Below are positions 60,576 through 64,000 of a stretch of DNA of 64,000 nt, piece by piece. Every line of letters begins with the position of its first letter. Position 1 is the stretch's first letter. Where the stretch lies: NCBI RefSeq assembly GCF_000955955.1, contig NZ_JYJG01000059.1, positions 1 through 64,000 on the forward strand. Direction: 5' to 3'. The notes under the pieces were generated by a model that had not been told where the DNA came from, ran no database searches, and saw only the letters and a list, made by a program, of their open reading frames with translations. This DNA comes from Lentzea aerocolonigenes (lineage in GTDB: Bacteria > Actinomycetota > Actinomycetes > Mycobacteriales > Pseudonocardiaceae). The position numbers and the translations under genes are program-made.

Positions 60576-62324
60576 TCAGGCACGGCCACCGCTCCATGCC
60601 TCCCACAGCTCCGCGTAGGTGCCCTGGGACTCGACGAGTTCGCGGTGGGTGCCCAGTTCGGTGACGCGGCCCTTCTCCACCACCGCGATGCGGTCGGCGC
60701 CCTCGGCCGCCTGCAGCTGGTGGGTGATGGTGATGAGGGTCCGGCCGGCCAGTGCCGCGGCCAGGGCGGCCTCCGCCTCACCGGCGGAACGCACGTCGAG
60801 CCCGACTGTCGCCTCGTCGAGGATCACCACGTCGGGGTCGGCGAGGAGCACTCTGGCCAGCGCGAGTTGCTGGGTCTGGGCGAGGGTGAGGGGGTGGTCG
60901 TTCTCGCCGAGCACGGTGTCGAGGCCGTCGGCGAGGTCCTCGAACCAGGTGGCGCCCACGCGGTCGAGCACGTCGCGCAGGGCGTCGTCATCGGCTTCGT
61001 CCCTGGCGAGCGCGAGGTTGTCGCGCAGGCTGGCGGCGAACACGTGGTGCTCCTGGGTCACCAGGACGACCGTGCGGCGCAGGTCCTCGAGAGCGATGTC
61101 CGCGCTCGGTACGGCGCCGATCGACGCGGTTCCACGCCTGGGGCGCTCGACGCCCGCGATGAGCCAGGCCACGGTCGACTTGCCGGCGCCGGACGGTCCG
61201 ACGACGGCGAGCCGTTCGCCGGGACGGACGTACAGGTCGAGGCCGTGCAGGATGTCGGGCCCGTCGTCGTAGCCGAACGTGACCTGGCTCAGGGCCACGT
61301 CGCTGCCCTCGGTCCGGGCTGTGCGCGACTCCGGTTCGACCGCGCCGATGCCCTCCACTCGCGCGAGGGCGGCGGCGGCCTCCTGGAACTCGGTGAGCGA
61401 GTACATGATCCGGTCCAGCGGTCCGGAGAGCCGGTAGGCGAGCATCGCGCAGGCGACGACGGCCCCCACGCTGATCCCGCCGCCGAGCGCCATGAGTCCT
61501 CCCGCGCAGAGGATCAAGGACACCGGCAGGGTGTAGGCAAGGTCGAGGGTGGGCAGGAACCAGCTCTGCATCCGGATGATGCGCCGTTGCTGCCGGAACC
61601 GGACGTCCGCCAGCCGGTGTCCGATGGCCGTGCGCACGTCCCGAAGCCCGTGGGCGGCGACGGTGCGTGCGCCGACGGCCGACGCGGCGAGTGCCTCGGT
61701 GAGGTCGCCCTGCGCCGCGCGTTCCGCGAGGAAAGCCGGCCGCGCCTGGTGCACGTACGCCCGCGAGGCCAGCAGCAGCGGTGGCAGCACGACGGCCAGC
61801 ATGAGCGCGAGCAACGGGTCGACGAAGAACGCCGCGGTGACGACGACCAGCACCTCGATGACGGCCGCGAGCACCTCGGGCCCGGTGTAGCGCAGCAGAC
61901 CGGCGACGGTGTCGACGTCCCCGGTGGTCCGCGTGGACAGATCGCCGGTCCCCGCGCGTTCGACGGTGCGCAGGGGCAGCCGCAGGACCCGTTCGAGGGC
62001 CTGCTCCCTGATGCGGGCGGAGGAGCGGGCTCCGAAGCGGTGGCCGAGACGCCGGCCGAGCCGGGTCAGCATCATCTGTGCGACGACACAACCGAACAGC
62101 GCCGCGCAGACGATGTCCACACGGGTGGCGTCCCAGTCGTCCCGGATGCCGTCGACGACGCCGCCGAGCATGACGGGCAGGGCAGCGCCCGCCCCGGCGG
62201 CGGCCAGGTAGAGCAGGCCGATCGCCGCGACCGTGCCCTTCTCGTGGCCGAGCAGCCGGTAGACGGCACGGCGGACGTCGCGCGGTTCGGCGACGGGCAA
62301 CCGGAACGACTCCGTGGTGCTCAC
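60576..62324 (-). CDS. ABC exporter half-transporter with canonical Walker A and degenerate signature
   Basis: A 582-residue ABC transporter: about six transmembrane helices (residues 30-320), then a nucleotide-binding domain. Walker A is VVGPSGAGKSTVAWL (about residue 378) and Walker B is VVILDEATVGLD (about 500). The signature that should be LSGGQ reads LTLAQTQQLALAR. It pairs with the upstream half transporter, whose defects are complementary. Heterodimeric exporters like this move peptides, siderophores or lipids. GTG 62324 overlaps the preceding stop (GTGA). Confidence 0.88.
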   Translation of the reverse strand: MSTTESFRLPVAEPRDVRRAVYRLLGHEKGTVAAIGLLYLAAAGAGAALPVMLGGVVDGIRDDWDATRVDIVCAALFGCVVAQMMLTRLGRRLGHRFGARSSARIREQALERVLRLPLRTVERAGTGDLSTRTTGDVDTVAGLLRYTGPEVLAAVIEVLVVVTAAFFVDPLLALMLAVVLPPLLLASRAYVHQARPAFLAERAAQGDLTEALAASAVGARTVAAHGLRDVRTAIGHRLADVRFRQQRRIIRMQSWFLPTLDLAYTLPVSLILCAGGLMALGGGISVGAVVACAMLAYRLSGPLDRIMYSLTEFQEAAAALARVEGIGAVEPESRTARTEGSDVALSQVTFGYDDGPDILHGLDLYVRPGERLAVVGPSGAGKSTVAWLIAGVERPRRGTASIGAVPSADIALEDLRRTVVLVTQEHHVFAASLRDNLALARDEADDDALRDVLDRVGATWFEDLADGLDTVLGENDHPLTLAQTQQLALARVLLADPDVVILDEATVGLDVRSAGEAEAALAAALAGRTLITITHQLQAAEGADRIAVVEKGRVTELGTHRELVESQGTYAELWEAWSGGRA

Positions 62325-64000
62325 GGTGCGACCTTCCTCGTCTGGGCGGCGACGAGACCGCCAGGCCGAGCGGCCGCGCGACCATCACCGCCGGTGTGCT
62401 CACCGCTGGTGATCCGCACGACGTGATCAGCCCTGGCAAGCCAAAGCCGCGACGAGCTGACCACGACCGTGGTGTGGTGCCGCCGCGCCACCGCGAGACG
62501 CTCGGCGATCCGTGACTCCGTGGTGGCGTCGACGGCCGAGGTGGGCTCCACGGCAAGCAGGACCGGGGGACGGGCGGCGATCGCTCTGGCCAGGGCGAGC
62601 CGTTGGCGTTGTCCGCCGGAGAGGTTGCGTCCGCGGTCGGCGACCGTGCCCTGCAGGGCGTCGCCGAGCTGAGCCAGGACGTCGTCGGCGGAGGCGGTGT
62701 GGAGGGCCGCCAGGGCCGTCTCGTCGTCGGGGGCGTTGAGCACGTCACGGAGCGCGCCGGCGAACAGGTAGTCGTCGTCGGCGACCAGCATCACCTGCCG
62801 GCGCATCTCCTCCGGCTCCATCCCGCTGAGCGCCCGCCCGCTCCAGGTGACGTCGGCGTCCGGAGCGCCGTAACCGGCCAGCCGCTCCAGTGCCGCGGCG
62901 GCCTGCGCGGTCCGGTCGGCCACGACGACGGTGAGCTTCCCCGCCGGGATCACCAGCCCCGTGCGGTCGTCGCGCAGATCGCCGTACGGGGCCGCTTCGC
63001 TGCTCCCCGGCGCGGTGCCGTCCGGCGATGCGAGCGCCGCCACCAGCCGACCTGCGCCGACGTGTGCGGCGACCACGGCGTGCGCGTTGCCCAGGAGGGA
63101 GCCGGAGTACATGATCAGTCCCGTGGCGTAGCCGAAGGCTGCGCTGAGTTCTCCGACGCTGATCGCACCGGACAGCGCCAGCCGGGCGCCGAGCCAGGTG
63201 ACCGCGGCGAGGTAGGCGAGCGGCACCGCCTGTTGCAGGGCCTGTGTCCACGAGCTGGGGTCGGTGACCCGATAGGCGGAATCCCGCAACTGCCGCGACT
63301 GCCGGCGGTAGCGCTGGAGGAACCGCTCCTCGCCACCGATTCCGCGCAGGACCCGCAGCCCGGCCGTCACGTCGGCGGCCTGGCCGGTGAGGCCGGCCAG
63401 CTCGTCGCGGTAGTCCCGCTGCCGTCGCTGCAGCAGCCCCAGCAACGGCCCGGCGATCAGCGTCGTGGCCAGCACGCCCAGGCCGATGGTGACACCGAGC
63501 CAGGGGTGGATGCGCCAGACGAGGACGGTGCCGAGCACGAACGCGATCAGGTTCATCGCACCGTGCCCGACCGTGGAGTACGTCGACGCGGTGGCGTGGT
63601 TGTCCCCCGTGACCAGGTTGACGATGTCGCCGGCCGGGACCCTCCGCCCGTCGCGGCCCGCCCGCTCGCAGAGCCGTTCGGTCAGGCGGTCGGCGGTGTG
63701 TCGCTGTGCCTCGGCCTCGGCCAGCGCCATCTGCCGGTAGCCGATGACGTAGGCGACAGGGTTGATCAGGGACACCGCGAACATGCCAAGCGACCAGGCG
63801 AGCAGGTCGCCCCGGTTCCCGGCGACCAGCCCGTCGTCGACGATCCGGGCGAGGAACCAGGGCAGCACCATGTGGACGACCGCCGCCACGCCCAGGGCGA
63901 CGACTGCCACGACCATGCGTCCGGCACCTGGGCGCAGCACCCGGCCGATCAGCCCCCAGGGCGTCGTGGCGGCCGACAGGTCCGCCGAATCGTGGCCTGG
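62321..64000 (-). CDS. ABC exporter half-transporter with degenerate Walker A (N-terminus beyond window)
   Basis: At least 559 residues; the frame stays open to the window edge, so the start is outside. Six transmembrane helices precede a nucleotide-binding domain whose Walker A position reads VVVADRTAQAAAAL, with no GKS/T, and whose Walker B reads VLLAVEPTSAVDA. The signature is intact (NLSGGQRQRLALARAI). It cannot bind ATP normally at its own site but supplies the signature for the partner. This asymmetry is typical of heterodimeric exporters, though usually milder. Confidence 0.87.
   Translation of the reverse strand, partial: PGHDSADLSAATTPWGLIGRVLRPGAGRMVVAVVALGVAAVVHMVLPWFLARIVDDGLVAGNRGDLLAWSLGMFAVSLINPVAYVIGYRQMALAEAEAQRHTADRLTERLCERAGRDGRRVPAGDIVNLVTGDNHATASTYSTVGHGAMNLIAFVLGTVLVWRIHPWLGVTIGLGVLATTLIAGPLLGLLQRRQRDYRDELAGLTGQAADVTAGLRVLRGIGGEERFLQRYRRQSRQLRDSAYRVTDPSSWTQALQQAVPLAYLAAVTWLGARLALSGAISVGELSAAFGYATGLIMYSGSLLGNAHAVVAAHVGAGRLVAALASPDGTAPGSSEAAPYGDLRDDRTGLVIPAGKLTVVVADRTAQAAAALERLAGYGAPDADVTWSGRALSGMEPEEMRRQVMLVADDDYLFAGALRDVLNAPDDETALAALHTASADDVLAQLGDALQGTVADRGRNLSGGQRQRLALARAIAARPPVLLAVEPTSAVDATTESRIAERLAVARRHHTTVVVSSSRLWLARADHVVRITSGEHTGGDGRAAARPGGLVAAQTRKVAP

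Overview
The window looks like chromosome of a high-GC actinomycete, most likely a Pseudonocardiaceae member of the Lentzea/Saccharothrix type. The evidence is very GC-rich third codon positions, frequent GTG/TTG starts, actinobacterial gene families and the style of the phage genes. The genus is an inference: lasso clusters with an isoaspartyl-methyltransferase homologue, like the one here, are known from Lentzea.

1-13.7 kb is ordinary chromosome: a truncated AraC/GlxA regulator, an amino-acid permease, a GNAT plus N-succinylamino-acid racemase pair, an HD hydrolase, an MGT-type glycosyltransferase, a Tat-exported cholesterol-oxidase-like enzyme, the helicase HrpB, a second GNAT, an MFS exporter, a membrane-anchored DsbA-like protein and PaaK. 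It ends at tRNA-Ala(GGC).

13.8-about 48 kb is a siphovirus-type prophage lying against the tRNA. Nearly all phage genes are on the minus strand. Read right to left, the order is early and replication genes (47.8-39 kb), HNH, terminase, portal, capsid, connectors, tail, tape measure, lysis, and a large serine integrase whose reading frame ends inside the tRNA gene. Cargo sits in the structural half: a plus-strand GNAT (26.2 kb), a lone nuclease-like gene (31.3 kb), and a plus-strand restriction cassette (EcoRV-like endonuclease, C5 methyltransferase, Vsr; 34.6-37.0 kb). No CI-like repressor is recognisable in the prophage.

48.28-52.16 kb is a compact lasso-peptide cluster: a structured leader, a 48-residue precursor too short for ordinary ORF calling, an asparagine-synthetase-like cyclase, an RRE/PqqD-like protein, a transglutaminase-like leader peptidase, a PIMT-like methyltransferase and a terminator. 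The predicted core, GSGADDTADMNKYYY, has a DTAD ring motif. This suggests a Gly1-Asp9 macrolactam with an aspartimide at Asp6, as in the cellulonodin-2/lihuanodin type.

52.2-57.5 kb is accessory: a divergent primase/polymerase-like protein and XRE-TPR regulator, then a NucA/NucB nuclease coupled to a ComJ/Nin-like putative inhibitor, a HAD phosphatase with a 37-bp tandem duplication at its 3' end, and a decayed tRNA-like sequence.

57.57-64 kb is a minus-strand operon leaving the right edge. It holds a helical-repeat protein, an NRPS-like protein with degenerate condensation and carrier domains, and two half ABC exporters whose nucleotide sites are degenerate in complementary ways. It is probably the edge of a natural-product cluster.
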